Source of the DNA: Polaribacter glomeratus
GTDB lineage: Bacteria > Bacteroidota > Bacteroidia > Flavobacteriales > Flavobacteriaceae
Direction of reading: 5' to 3'
Length of the DNA stretch: 64,000 nucleotides
Assembly (NCBI RefSeq): GCF_002954665.1
Contig: NZ_MSCM01000001.1
Coordinates: 209,183 to 273,182, forward strand
Shown in pieces: positions 10,444-18,412 of the stretch. The notes under the pieces were generated by a model. That model was given only the letters and a program-made list of their open reading frames with translations, was not told where the DNA came from and made no database searches. Positions within the stretch are counted from its first letter, which is position 1, and each line of letters begins with the position of its first letter. The position numbers and the translations under genes are program-made.

Positions 10444-11334
10444 ATGAATATATTTAAATCCCATTTCTGGTACAACAAAAGCCAAAGAAATGGGATTTTC
10501 TTTTTAATTTTTTTTATACTTCTACTTCAAGTAATTATTTTTTCAGATGTTTTTTCTTCGGATGAAATTATTGACATAAATAAACCAGAAATTGTAGCTT
10601 TTCAAACTCAAATTGATAGTTTAAAAGCTGTTGAAATTGAAAACAGAAAACCAAAAATTTATCCTTTTAATCCTAATTATATTACTGATTATAAAGGAGA
10701 ACAATTAGGAATGTCTTTAGCGGAAATAGATCGATTATTAGCCTTTAGAAGCACAAATAAATTCATCAACTCCAAAGATGAGTTTCAGCAAGTAACCAAA
10801 GTATCAGACTCCTTATTAGCTAAAATTGCTCCATATTTTAAATTCCCAGATTGGGTGGTAAATCAAAATAACGCCAATCCAAGAAAGCAATCTTTTTATA
10901 AAAATAATGACATTTTAAACGCTGTCGCGCGATCAACTACAGACATCAACAAAGCAACAGCAGCAGATTTTAAAACAATTAACGGTATCGGATTTGCATT
11001 TTCTGAGAGAATTATTCAGTATCGTTCTAAATTACAGGGATTTACTTTTGAAAACCAACTGTATGAAGTGTGGGGGTTAGATAAAATAGTGGCAGATAAA
11101 GTGCTATCAACCTTTAAAATTGTTGATAGGCCAATCATCAAAAAAGTAAATGTAAACACGGTTACTTTCAAGGATTTACTTAAAAACCCCTATATTAATT
11201 ATGAATTGTGCAAGAAAATCTTCAATTACAGAGATGAAGTTGCTGAGCTTCAGGATATTTCAGAATTAAAAAATATCAAAGATTTTCCTTTAGAGAAGTA
11301 CGATAGAATAGTCTTATATTTGTTTGCTAATTAA
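10444..11334 (+). CDS. Membrane-anchored helix-hairpin-helix (ComEA-like) protein
   Basis: A 296-residue protein with one N-terminal membrane span (FFLIFFILLLQVIIFSDVF, about residues 19-37) and ComEA-type helix-hairpin-helix segments in the rest: a degenerate one near residue 85-125 (EIDRLLAFRSTNKFINSKDEF), a clear one at DINKATAADFKTINGIGFAF, and another near VNVNTVTFKDLLKNP. HhH repeats usually bind DNA backbone non-specifically. The family is widespread in Flavobacteriia; a DNA-uptake role by analogy with ComEA is possible but not shown. It starts 12 bp after the second symporter. Confidence 0.8.
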   Translation: MNIFKSHFWYNKSQRNGIFFLIFFILLLQVIIFSDVFSSDEIIDINKPEIVAFQTQIDSLKAVEIENRKPKIYPFNPNYITDYKGEQLGMSLAEIDRLLAFRSTNKFINSKDEFQQVTKVSDSLLAKIAPYFKFPDWVVNQNNANPRKQSFYKNNDILNAVARSTTDINKATAADFKTINGIGFAFSERIIQYRSKLQGFTFENQLYEVWGLDKIVADKVLSTFKIVDRPIIKKVNVNTVTFKDLLKNPYINYELCKKIFNYRDEVAELQDISELKNIKDFPLEKYDRIVLYLFAN

Positions 11335-11364
11335 TTTAATAAATAATAAACAAATTTTTTGCTT

Positions 11365-12531
11365 ATGAACAGTATGTATTTTACTGAAGAACATGAAGCA
11401 TTTCGCTTAAGTTTTAAAGAATTTTTACAAAAAGAAGTGGTGCCTCATATAGAAAAATGGGAAAAAACTGGAACGATAGAACGTTTTATTTGGAAAAAAT
11501 TTGGTGAAATGGGTTATTTTGGTTTATCAACTCCTGAGGAATATGGAGGAATGGATCTTGATCTTTTTTATACCGTAATATTTTTAGAAGAATTACAAAA
11601 AATAAACTCAGGCGGATTTGCTGCTGCAATGTGGGCACATGAATATTTAGCAATGACGCATCTTAACAAAGAAGCGAACGAAGCTACTAAACAAAAATAT
11701 TTAGTACCAAGTGTAGAAGGAGATTTAATTGGTTGTTTGTGTATTACAGAACCTTTTGGTGGTAGTGATGTTGCAGGAATGCGTTCTACAGCAATTAAAA
11801 CAGGAGACAAATACATTTTAAATGGCTCTAAAACATTTATTACAAACGGTGTTTACTCAGATTATTTGATAGTAGCAGCAAAAACGGATCCTTCGGATAA
11901 GTATAAGGGAATCAGTATCTTTATAGTAGACAGAGATACAAAAGGAATCTCTGCAACTAAATTAGATAAATTAGGATGGCGTGCATCAGATACAGCAGAA
12001 ATTGCTTTTGATAACGTAGAAATTCCTTTAGAAAACTTATTAGGAGAAGAAGGAAAAGGTTTTCCTTACATTATGCAGCACTTTGCTTTAGAGCGCTTAA
12101 TTATGGGTGTAAATGCGCACGCAAGAGCAGAATTTGCTCTAGATTATGCCGTAAATTATATGAAAGAACGTGTGGCTTTTGGTAAATCTTTAGATAAGTT
12201 TCAAGCACTAAGACATAAAATTGCAGAAATGGCAAGTAAAGTGGATATGTGCAGAGAATATAACTATTCAATTACAAAACGTTTAAATGATGGGCAATAT
12301 GTTGTAAAAGAAGCGAGTATGTCTAAATTATTGTCAACTAAAATTGCAGATGAAGTTATTTATGATGCACTTCAACTTTTGGGCGGTTATGGTTATATGG
12401 AAGAGTATCCAATGGCGCGCTTGTTAAGAGATAGTAGATTAGGGCCAATTGGTGGCGGAACGTCAGAAATATTAAAAGAAATTATTGCAAAAATTGTAAT
12501 CGATCATAAAGAATACAAACCAGCAACCTAA
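11365..12531 (+). CDS. Acyl-CoA dehydrogenase
   Basis: A 388-residue flavoprotein with the acyl-CoA dehydrogenase fold: N-terminal helical domain, FAD-binding segment CITEPFGGSDVAGMRSTA, and the C-terminal GGYGYMEEYPMARLLRDSR block, in which the glutamates of GYMEEYP are at the position of the catalytic base of short/medium-chain enzymes. It oxidises an acyl-CoA to the 2-enoyl-CoA. I chose ATG at 11365; a TTG six bases upstream is also open. The substrate cannot be told from sequence. A perfect hairpin terminator follows at 12555. Confidence 0.92.
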   Translation: MNSMYFTEEHEAFRLSFKEFLQKEVVPHIEKWEKTGTIERFIWKKFGEMGYFGLSTPEEYGGMDLDLFYTVIFLEELQKINSGGFAAAMWAHEYLAMTHLNKEANEATKQKYLVPSVEGDLIGCLCITEPFGGSDVAGMRSTAIKTGDKYILNGSKTFITNGVYSDYLIVAAKTDPSDKYKGISIFIVDRDTKGISATKLDKLGWRASDTAEIAFDNVEIPLENLLGEEGKGFPYIMQHFALERLIMGVNAHARAEFALDYAVNYMKERVAFGKSLDKFQALRHKIAEMASKVDMCREYNYSITKRLNDGQYVVKEASMSKLLSTKIADEVIYDALQLLGGYGYMEEYPMARLLRDSRLGPIGGGTSEILKEIIAKIVIDHKEYKPAT

Positions 12532-12554
12532 ATTTTCTATATATTTACAAACAT

Positions 12555-12591
12555 AATTCTACAAGATGTCAAAATTTTGTAGAATTTTTTC
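12555..12591 (+). terminator. Rho-independent terminator of acyl-CoA dehydrogenase
   Basis: Ten-base perfect stem AATTCTACAA / TTGTAGAATT with a 12-nt loop followed by TTTT, 23 bp after the stop codon. Confidence 0.85.
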
Positions 12592-12669
12592 TTTAATAAC
12601 CAATCATTAACCTATAACAGATATCTCATCGCCGATAATTGACAACGGATTACTGATAATTTTTAAAGA

Positions 12670-12770
12670 GCGTTCCCTAAAAAGGTATGGCTTTACACTA
12701 TATATTTTTTGTGAAAAACAAAAAAGATTAAGCCTTTTACAGAAAGGCGAACGGTTTCAATCCCTAACGC
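12670..12770. repeat. Dispersed palindromic repeat element, copy 1
   Basis: About 100 bp bounded by GCGTT...AACGC. Order of blocks: GCGTTCCCTAAAAAGG, GGCTTTACA, a T-run, an A-run, GATT, TTTCAATCCCTAACGC. The copy at 63722-63810 has the same order of blocks. This copy additionally contains a nested hairpin GCCTTT-TACAG-AAAGGC (12732-12748). It lies between the acyl-CoA dehydrogenase terminator and the rpsU promoter. From memory, similar elements are scattered in flavobacterial genomes; this was not searched. Confidence 0.7.
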
Positions 12771-12803
12771 AAACCAAGTTTCTAAAAAGAAATAAAATTT
12801 TAA

Positions 12804-12833
12804 TTTGTAATTGTTAATTAATACTTACATTTG
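12804..12833 (+). promoter_or_regulatory. rpsU promoter
   Basis: -33 box TTTG (12804-12807), 18-nt spacer, -7 box TACATTTG (12826-12833): a perfect Bacteroidota vegetative promoter. The 5' UTR is about 70 nt and contains an 18-bp perfect palindrome (12853-12870) that can fold just upstream of the Shine-Dalgarno sequence. Confidence 0.85.
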
Positions 12834-12890
12834 CAATCCAAAAAATAAACCAAATAGTTTTAAAACTATTCAAAATATAAAGATACGATG

Positions 12891-12900
12891 AAGGGAGGTG
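12891..12900 (+). promoter_or_regulatory. Extended Shine-Dalgarno sequence of rpsU
   Basis: AAGGGAGGTG, 7 nt before the ATG at 12908, can pair over ten bases with the 16S 3' end (one G-U). This is exceptional: no other gene in the window has such a site. In Bacteroidota the anti-SD is known to be sequestered by bS21/bS18/bS6, so a strong SD in front of the bS21 gene fits autoregulation: free anti-SD (lack of bS21) would favour rpsU translation. Confidence 0.85.
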
Positions 12901-12907
12901 CATACTT

Positions 12908-13105
12908 ATGTTAATTATACCTGTAAAAGAAGGAGAAAATATCGATAGAGCTTTAAAGCGCTATAAGAGAAAATTCGATAGAACCAAGACAATGAAGAAC
13001 TTGCGTAACAGAAAAAACTTTACGAAGCCATCTGTAGCAAACAGAGCTCAAAGAATTAAAGCGTCTTACGTTCAACGATTAAGAACACAAGAAGAAGTAG
13101 GCTAG
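12908..13105 (+). CDS. rpsU: 30S ribosomal protein bS21
   Basis: A 65-residue basic protein with the bS21 pattern: VKEGENIDRALKRYKRKF then RNRKNFTKPSV and a basic C-terminal helix. It binds near the 3' end of 16S rRNA on the small subunit. ATG 12908 is fixed by the Shine-Dalgarno 7 nt upstream. The gene is monocistronic: its own promoter lies upstream and two hairpins follow (13160 and 13209). The leader with palindrome and strong SD suggests translational autoregulation by bS21 itself. Confidence 0.96.
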   Translation: MLIIPVKEGENIDRALKRYKRKFDRTKTMKNLRNRKNFTKPSVANRAQRIKASYVQRLRTQEEVG

Positions 13106-13159
13106 TGAAACTCAATTTTAAAAAGTCTGCAAGACGAGTTTAAAATTGTAATTAGAACT

Positions 13160-13184
13160 GATTCCGGTTTTTTTATTCGGAATC
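13160..13184 (+). terminator. Hairpin downstream of rpsU
   Basis: Seven-base perfect stem GATTCCG / CGGAATC around a T-rich 11-nt loop. No T-run directly follows, so it may protect the 3' end rather than terminate. Confidence 0.5.
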
Positions 13185-13208
13185 TTAACTTATTTTTCTA
13201 AAATAATT

Positions 13209-13242
13209 AACTCGTAACACATATTGTGTTACGAGTTTTTTT
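13209..13242 (+). terminator. Rho-independent terminator of rpsU
   Basis: Twelve-base perfect stem AACTCGTAACAC / GTGTTACGAGTT with a 5-nt loop and a run of T directly after it. Confidence 0.9.
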
Positions 13243-13263
13243 GTGCGCTAAATTTTGTAAATT

Positions 13264-13320
13264 TACCAACAACAACCAACAACCAACAACCAACAACCAA
13301 CAACCAATAACCAGCAACTA
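13264..13320. repeat. AACAACC heptanucleotide tandem repeat
   Basis: About seven units of a 7-bp motif (CCAACAA phase), the outer ones degenerate (CCAATAA, CCAGCAA), filling the space between the rpsU terminator and the TTG start of the recombinase gene. Copy number may vary between strains. It lies where the recombinase ribosome-binding region should be. Confidence 0.85.
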
Positions 13321-13322
13321 TT

Positions 13323-14219
13323 TTGATAGCATCATTTTTAGACTACTTATCGCTCGAAAAAAAATATTCTATTCATACAGCAATAGCGTACAAGAATGAT
13401 TTAACATCCTTTAGAGACTTTTTAATCATCGAATACAATCAGGATGAATTAAAAGAAGTAAACTATGCCCAAATACGAAATTGGATTGTTTCTTTAGTAG
13501 ATAGTGATATTTCGAATAGAACAATTAATAGAAAAGTAAGTTCACTTAAATCGTTTTACAAATTCCTTCAGAAAAGTGAACAGCTAAAAATAAATCCACT
13601 TTCAAAGCACAAAGCATTAAAGGTTGCCAAAAAAGTACAAGTTCCGTTTACATCCAGAGAAATTAATTCAGTAATAGAAACTATTAGCGAAGAAAATGAT
13701 TTTATTTCTGTAAGAAATAAATTAATTATAGAATTATTCTATTCCACAGGAATTAGAAGAATCGAACTCATAAACATAAAAGAAAGAAATATCAGTTTTT
13801 CGGAGAACACAATTAAAGTTTTAGGAAAAAGAAATAAAGAACGTTTTGTGCCTCTTTTGCAGTCTGTTGTATCAACATTAAAAAACTATTTAGAACTTAA
13901 ATCGGAATTCTCTTTAGGGATAGAAGAACTTTTTATTACAGAAAAAGGAAATAAAATTTATGAAACCCTTGTCTACAGAATTATAAATTCATACTTTAGT
14001 AGAGTCTCAACGAAGGTGAAAAAGAGCCCTCATATTTTAAGGCATTCTTTTGCAACACACCTTCTAAATGAAGGCGCAGATTTAAATTCAGTTAAAGAAT
14101 TGCTAGGGCATTCCTCTTTAGCCTCCACTCAAGTCTATACACACAATAGTCTTGAAGTTATAAAAAAAGTATATAACCAAGCTCACCCTAGGGGCAACAT
14201 AAAAAAGAATGATTTATGA
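13323..14219 (+). CDS. Xer-type tyrosine recombinase
   Basis: A 298-residue site-specific recombinase with a SAM-like N-terminal domain (FLDYLSLEKKYSIHTAIAYKNDL) and a tyrosine-recombinase catalytic domain. Visible active-site residues: Arg in STGIRRIEL, Lys in VLGKRNKERFVPL, HxxR in HILRHSFATHLL, His in LGHSSLAS and the nucleophile Tyr in TQVYTH. Length and housekeeping context (next to hpf and tuf) fit the chromosomal XerC/XerD dimer-resolution type rather than a phage integrase. The start is TTG. It overlaps hpf by 4 bp (ATGA), so translation is coupled. XerC versus XerD cannot be decided here. Confidence 0.9.
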   Translation: MIASFLDYLSLEKKYSIHTAIAYKNDLTSFRDFLIIEYNQDELKEVNYAQIRNWIVSLVDSDISNRTINRKVSSLKSFYKFLQKSEQLKINPLSKHKALKVAKKVQVPFTSREINSVIETISEENDFISVRNKLIIELFYSTGIRRIELINIKERNISFSENTIKVLGKRNKERFVPLLQSVVSTLKNYLELKSEFSLGIEELFITEKGNKIYETLVYRIINSYFSRVSTKVKKSPHILRHSFATHLLNEGADLNSVKELLGHSSLASTQVYTHNSLEVIKKVYNQAHPRGNIKKNDL

Positions 14220-14524
14220 AAGTATTCACGCAATCAGTAAATTTTAACGCAGACAGCGAATTAATTCAGTTTGTAGAAAAGAAAGTAGAATCGCTCGAAA
14301 AGTTCCATGATAAGATAGTAGATGCCGAAGTTTTTTTAAAAGTTCAAAATACAAGCGACAAAGAAAATAAAATTACAGAAATAAAAATAAATATTCCAGG
14401 AAGTGAATTAATTGTTAAAAGAGAGACCAAAACCTTCGAAGAGGGTGTTAATGCTGCGGTTGATAATTTAAAAAGACAATTAAAAAGATCGAAAGAGAAG
14501 CAAAGAGACTCACTAATTTCATAA
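14216..14524 (+). CDS. hpf: Ribosome hibernation promoting factor (HPF/RaiA, short form)
   Basis: A 102-residue HPF/RaiA/YfiA-family protein: beta-alpha-beta-beta-beta-alpha fold pattern with NADSELIQFVEKKVESLEKF and the C-terminal KRETKTFEEGVNAAVDNLKRQLKR helix that docks at the 30S decoding site. It lacks the C-terminal dimerisation domain of long HPF. It inactivates ribosomes in stationary phase or stress. Start codon overlaps the recombinase stop (ATGA). The following promoter and tRNA cluster are separate. Confidence 0.92.
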   Translation: MKVFTQSVNFNADSELIQFVEKKVESLEKFHDKIVDAEVFLKVQNTSDKENKITEIKINIPGSELIVKRETKTFEEGVNAAVDNLKRQLKRSKEKQRDSLIS

Positions 14525-14560
14525 AAATGAAAATAAATGAAAAAATAATTATAAAATGTT

Positions 14561-14590
14561 TTAGAATTTAAAATAAACTTTATACATTTG
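14561..14590 (+). promoter_or_regulatory. Promoter of the tRNA-tuf cluster
   Basis: -7 box TACATTTG (14583-14590) followed by CAATCC, as before rpsU; a poor -33 box TTAG lies 18 nt upstream. The leader contains a small GTTGT/ACAAC hairpin before tRNA-Thr. Confidence 0.75.
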
Positions 14591-14630
14591 CAATCCGTTA
14601 GAAATAGCGGGTTGTTTTTTTACAACAAAA

Positions 14631-14704
14631 GCCGATGTAGCTCAGCTGGCTAGAGCAGCTGATTTGTAATCAGCAGGTCGTGGGTTCGAGTCCCTCTATC
14701 GGCT
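14631..14704 (+). tRNA. tRNA-Thr (anticodon TGT)
   Basis: 74-nt cloverleaf, acceptor GCCGATG / TATCGGC (terminal G-T pair), anticodon loop TTTGTAA, T-loop GGTTCGAGTCC. No encoded CCA. First of four tRNAs ahead of tuf. Confidence 0.97.
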
Positions 14705-14744
14705 CTTAAAAAAAAAGTAAGTTCATTAAAATAGTAAATTTAGA

Positions 14745-14826
14745 GGGGAGATACTCAAGCGGCCAACGAGGGCGGACTGTAACTCCGCTGACTACGTCTT
14801 CGCAGGTTCGAATCCTGCTCTCCCCA
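14745..14826 (+). tRNA. tRNA-Tyr (anticodon GTA)
   Basis: 82-nt class II tRNA with long variable arm, acceptor GGGGAGA / TCTCCCC, anticodon GTA in ACTGTAACT, discriminator A. Confidence 0.96.
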
Positions 14827-14841
14827 CAAAATTTACATATT

Positions 14842-14914
14842 GCGAAAGTAGCTCAGTTGGTAGAGCGTCAGCCTTCCAAGCTGAATGTCGCCGGTTCGAA
14901 CCCGGTCTTTCGCT
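14842..14914 (+). tRNA. tRNA-Gly (anticodon TCC)
   Basis: 73-nt cloverleaf, acceptor GCGAAAG / CTTTCGC, anticodon loop CTTCCAA, T-arm CCGGTTCGAACCCGG. Confidence 0.97.
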
Positions 14915-14932
14915 CAAATTAAATCCAACAAA

Positions 14933-15005
14933 GCCGGTGTAGCTCAGTTGGTAGAGCGCATCCTTGGTAGGGATGAGGTCATGGGTTCAAGTCCCATCAT
15001 TGGCT
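14933..15005 (+). tRNA. tRNA-Thr (anticodon GGT)
   Basis: 73-nt cloverleaf, acceptor GCCGGTG / CATTGGC, anticodon loop TTGGTAG, T-arm TGGGTTCAAGTCCCA. Second threonine tRNA of the cluster, ending 62 bp before tuf. Confidence 0.97.
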
Positions 15006-15067
15006 CATTGTAATACGCATTATTAGACACTAAATATATTTAAACTAAAGAATTAAAATTAATAATC

Positions 15068-16255
15068 ATGGCAAAAGCAAATTTTGACCGTTCGAAGCCA
15101 CACTTAAACATTGGTACTATCGGACACGTAGATCACGGTAAGACTACATTAACAGCGGCTATTACTAAAGTATTATCTGATGCTGGTTATTGTGACGCAA
15201 AATCATTTGATCAAATTGATAATGCTCCAGAAGAGAAAGAAAGAGGTATTACAATTAACACTTCTCACGTAGAGTATCAGACAGCTAATCGTCACTATGC
15301 GCACGTTGACTGTCCAGGTCACGCGGATTACGTTAAGAACATGGTAACAGGTGCTGCACAAATGGATGGAGCAATTTTAGTTGTTGCTGCTACAGATGGT
15401 CCTATGCCTCAAACAAGAGAGCATATTTTATTAGGTCGTCAGGTTGGTATTCCTCGTATGGTTGTTTTCTTGAATAAAGTTGACATGGTTGATGATGAAG
15501 AGTTACTAGAGTTAGTAGATATGGAAGTAAGAGAATTATTATCTTTCTATGAGTATGATGGAGATAATGGTCCTGTAGTTTCTGGTTCTGCTTTAGGTGC
15601 TTTAAATGGCGAACAAAAATGGGTTGATACTGTGTTAGAATTAATGGCACAAGTTGATGTTTGGATTGAAGAGCCTTTAAGGGAGGTTGATAAGCCATTC
15701 TTAATGCCTATAGAAGATGTGTTTTCTATTACTGGTCGTGGAACTGTAGCAACAGGTCGTATCGAAACAGGTATAGCTAATACAGGCGATGTTGTTGATA
15801 TTATTGGTATGGGAGCTGTTAAGTTGACTTCTACTATCACTGGTATCGAAATGTTCCGTCAAATATTAAATAGAGGTGAAGCTGGAGATAATGCAGGTAT
15901 CTTGTTAAGAGGTATTGCAAAAGAAGACATTAAGAGAGGTATGGTAATCTGTAAGCCAGGTTCTGTAACTCCACATGCTAAATTTAAAGCTGAGGTTTAC
16001 GTTCTTAAGAAAGAAGAAGGTGGTCGTCATACTCCATTTCATAACAACTATCGTCCACAGTTCTATGTAAGAACTACGGATGTAACAGGTACTATTAACT
16101 TACCAGCAGGGGTTGAAATGGTAATGCCAGGAGATAACTTAACAATTACTGTAGATTTACTTCAACCAATTGCATTAAATGTTGGTTTACGTTTTGCTAT
16201 CCGTGAAGGTGGTAGAACAGTAGGAGCAGGTCAGGTAACTGAATTATTAGACTAA
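15068..16255 (+). CDS. tuf: Translation elongation factor Tu
   Basis: A 395-residue GTPase that delivers aminoacyl-tRNA to the ribosome. The P-loop is GHVDHGKT at residues 19-26, DCPGHADY is the G3 motif, and NKVD the G4 motif; the two beta-barrel domains follow ([13 protein letters not shown], then [14 protein letters not shown]). It is embedded in the conserved tRNA-tuf-tRNA-Trp-secE-nusG order and is probably cotranscribed with the four upstream tRNAs. Single copy within the window. Confidence 0.98.
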   Translation: MAKANFDRSKPHLNIGTIGHVDHGKTTLTAAITKVLSDAGYCDAKSFDQIDNAPEEKERGITINTSHVEYQTANRHYAHVDCPGHADYVKNMVTGAAQMDGAILVVAATDGPMPQTREHILLGRQVGIPRMVVFLNKVDMVDDEELLELVDMEVRELLSFYEYDGDNGPVVSGSALGALNGEQKWVDTVLELMAQVDVWIEEPLREVDKPFLMPIEDVFSITGRGTVATGRIETGIANTGDVVDIIGMGAVKLTSTITGIEMFRQILNRGEAGDNAGILLRGIAKEDIKRGMVICKPGSVTPHAKFKAEVYVLKKEEGGRHTPFHNNYRPQFYVRTTDVTGTINLPAGVEMVMPGDNLTITVDLLQPIALNVGLRFAIREGGRTVGAGQVTELLD

Positions 16256-16286
16256 TATTTTACTAGTTTATTAATTAATAAATTCT

Positions 16287-16317
16287 AAGGGTGTTCCGTT
16301 TTTAACGGAACGCCTTT
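16287..16317 (+). terminator. Hairpin between tuf and tRNA-Trp
   Basis: Twelve-base stem with two G-T pairs (16287-16298 with 16306-16317), loop TTTTTAA, no T-run downstream. More likely a processing or attenuation structure than a full terminator, since tRNA-Trp and secE follow. Confidence 0.55.
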
Positions 16318-16332
16318 ATCAATGAATAAGAA

Positions 16333-16404
16333 ACGGGCGTAGTTCAGCGGTAGAGCACTGGTCTCCAAAACCAGCTGTCGGGAGTTCGAATCTCTCCGCC
16401 CGTG
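16333..16404 (+). tRNA. tRNA-Trp (anticodon CCA)
   Basis: 72-nt cloverleaf, acceptor ACGGGCG / CGCCCGT, anticodon loop TCTCCAAAA, discriminator G. Located 19 bp before secE. Confidence 0.97.
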
Positions 16405-16423
16405 CAATAAAACATAAATTAAG

Positions 16424-16612
16424 ATGAACTTTATACAATACATCAAAGATTCTTTTGAAGAATTAAATAATCACATGACGTGGATATCTAAAGAAGAAGC
16501 TCAAAAATCAACTGTTACCGTAGCTGTGTTTACAATTGTATTTGCATTAGCAGTTGCTGGTATAGATTATGTTTTTCAAACTGGATTAGATAACTTTTTC
16601 AAATTATTTTAA
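16424..16612 (+). CDS. secE: Preprotein translocase subunit SecE
   Basis: A 62-residue protein with a cytoplasmic amphipathic helix (FIQYIKDSFEELNNHMTWISKEEAQKS; MTWISKEEA is the SecE-type WPsxxE segment) and one membrane span (TVAVFTIVFALAVAGIDYVF). It clamps SecY in the inner-membrane translocon. It sits in the usual place before nusG. Confidence 0.95.
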   Translation: MNFIQYIKDSFEELNNHMTWISKEEAQKSTVTVAVFTIVFALAVAGIDYVFQTGLDNFFKLF

Positions 16613-16623
16613 GAGAATAAATT

Positions 16624-17172
16624 ATGGCTGATACAGTGATGAAATGGTATGTTGTTAGAGCCATTGGTGGACAAGAAAATAAAGTGAAGGCTTATATTGA
16701 AACAGAAATTTCTAGAGTAGGATTATCTGATTATGTTAGTCAGGTAATTGTTCCAACTGAAAAAGTAGTTCAAATTAGAAACGGAAAAAAGGTTAATAGA
16801 GAAAAAGTTTATTTTCCTGGATATATTATGGTAGAGGCAAACCTTTCAGGAGAAGTTCCTCACGTTATAAAATCTATCACTGGTGTTATAGGGTTTTTAG
16901 GAGAAACTAAAGGCGGAGAGCCTGTTCCGATGAGAAAGTCCGAAGTAAATAGGATGTTAGGAAAGGTTGATGAACTGTCAGTTCAAGACGAAAACATTGC
17001 TATTCCTTTTAATATAGGTGAAACTGTAAAAGTTGTAGATGGTCCATTCAATGGATTTGATGGAACTATAGAAAAAGTAAACGAAGAGAAGCGCAAACTT
17101 GAAGTAATGGTAAAGATTTTTGGAAGAAAAACACCATTAGAATTAAGTTATATGCAAGTAGAAAAGATATAA
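16624..17172 (+). CDS. nusG: Transcription termination/antitermination protein NusG
   Basis: A 182-residue NusG: NGN domain beginning KWYVVRAIGGQENKVKAYIE, with YFPGYIMVEANL, and a C-terminal KOW domain (GETVKVVDGPFNGFDGTIEKV). It binds RNA polymerase and couples transcription to translation or Rho. It starts 11 bp after secE and precedes the rplK operon. Confidence 0.97.
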   Translation: MADTVMKWYVVRAIGGQENKVKAYIETEISRVGLSDYVSQVIVPTEKVVQIRNGKKVNREKVYFPGYIMVEANLSGEVPHVIKSITGVIGFLGETKGGEPVPMRKSEVNRMLGKVDELSVQDENIAIPFNIGETVKVVDGPFNGFDGTIEKVNEEKRKLEVMVKIFGRKTPLELSYMQVEKI

Positions 17173-17197
17173 TTGTTACACAAGGATATAAATACCG

Positions 17198-17229
17198 ATT
17201 TGTTTTAAGCTTCGAAAATTAAAACAAAT
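17198..17229 (+). promoter_or_regulatory. Leader hairpin of rplK
   Basis: Eleven-base perfect stem ATTTGTTTTAA / TTAAAACAAAT with a 10-nt loop, 17 nt before the rplK start. The position matches known L1 autoregulatory sites of L11-L1 operons, but no L1-binding consensus was verified. Confidence 0.5.
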
Positions 17230-17245
17230 TATTAAACATTTTAAA

Positions 17246-17683
17246 ATGGCAAAAGAAGTTAGTAAAGTAGTTAAGTTACAAGTAAGGGGAGGCGCAGCGA
17301 ATCCATCGCCGCCGGTTGGACCCGCTTTAGGAGCTGCTGGTGTTAACATTATGGAGTTCTGTAAACAGTTCAATGCAAGAACGCAAGACAAACAAGGTAA
17401 AATTGTACCTGTTGTTATTACTGTTTTCAAAGACAAATCTTTTGATTTTGTTGTAAAAACTCCTCCTGCAGCAGTCCAGTTACTAGAAGCGGCCAAAATT
17501 AAAAAAGGTTCAGGAGAACCAAACAGAAAGAAAGTAGCATCAGTTACTTGGGATCAAATCAAAGTTATTGCAGAAGATAAAATGGTAGATTTAAATGCCT
17601 TTGAAATTTCTTCAGCAATGCGTATGATTGCAGGTACAGCACGTTCTATGGGATTAACAGTAAAAGGTAATGCACCAGCATAA
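17246..17683 (+). CDS. rplK: 50S ribosomal protein uL11
   Basis: A 145-residue uL11: [20 protein letters not shown] with the proline-rich N-terminal domain, and a C-terminal rRNA-binding domain ([15 protein letters not shown]). It forms the GTPase-associated stalk base. First gene of the L11-L1-L10-L12 group; the intact leader hairpin lies directly upstream. Confidence 0.98.
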   Translation: MAKEVSKVVKLQVRGGAANPSPPVGPALGAAGVNIMEFCKQFNARTQDKQGKIVPVVITVFKDKSFDFVVKTPPAAVQLLEAAKIKKGSGEPNRKKVASVTWDQIKVIAEDKMVDLNAFEISSAMRMIAGTARSMGLTVKGNAPA

Positions 17684-17703
17684 ACTTTATAAAAAGTAGT
17701 AAA

Positions 17704-18393
17704 ATGGCAAAATTAACAAAAAAGCAAAAAGAAGCATACGCAAAGTTAGATCGTTCTCAATCGTATGATTTAGCAGCGGCTTCAGCGCTAGTCAAAGACA
17801 TTACCAATGTAAAGTTTGATGCATCTGTGGATTTAGCAATACGTTTAGGAGTAGATCCTCGTAAAGCAAATCAAATGGTTAGAGGGGTTGTAACATTACC
17901 TCACGGAACTGGAAAAGATGTAAAGGTTTTAGCATTAGTAACACCAGATAAAGAAGCAGAAGCTTTAGAAGCGGGCGCAGATTATGTTGGATTAGATGAG
18001 TACCTTCAAAAGATTAAAGGAGGATGGACAGATGTAGATGTAATTATTACAATGCCAAGTGTAATGGGTAAATTAGGTCCCTTAGGAAGAATTTTAGGTC
18101 CTAGAGGTTTAATGCCAAATCCAAAAACTGGTACAGTAACAATGGATGTTGCAAAAGCTGTTCAGGATGTAAAAGCTGGTAAAATCGATTTTAAAGTTGA
18201 TAAAACTGGTATTGTACACGCAGCAATTGGAAAAGTATCATTTGATGCTAAGAAAATTGAAGAAAATGCAAACGAGCTAATACAAACAATTATTAAACTT
18301 AAGCCTACAACAGCGAAAGGAACGTACGTAAAAAGCGTTTTTATATCTAGTACTATGAGTCCTAGTATAGCTGTTGAAGTAAAAGCTGTTTAA
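17704..18393 (+). CDS. rplA: 50S ribosomal protein uL1
   Basis: A 229-residue uL1 with [30 protein letters not shown] and the [20 protein letters not shown] signature. Part of the mobile L1 stalk at the E site and, in many bacteria, translational repressor of its own operon. Begins 20 bp after rplK. Confidence 0.98.
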   Translation: MAKLTKKQKEAYAKLDRSQSYDLAAASALVKDITNVKFDASVDLAIRLGVDPRKANQMVRGVVTLPHGTGKDVKVLALVTPDKEAEALEAGADYVGLDEYLQKIKGGWTDVDVIITMPSVMGKLGPLGRILGPRGLMPNPKTGTVTMDVAKAVQDVKAGKIDFKVDKTGIVHAAIGKVSFDAKKIEENANELIQTIIKLKPTTAKGTYVKSVFISSTMSPSIAVEVKAV

Positions 18394-18412
18394 TACGTTA
18401 AAACTTATAATT

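Noticed and set aside
13264..13320. CRISPR-like short repeats
   Set aside because: The units are contiguous 7-mers without spacers; a tandem repeat, not a CRISPR array.
13323..14219. Phage or integrative-element integrase
   Set aside because: Length, housekeeping neighbours (rpsU, hpf, tuf) and absence of attachment-site duplications at the nearby tRNAs point to a chromosomal Xer recombinase.
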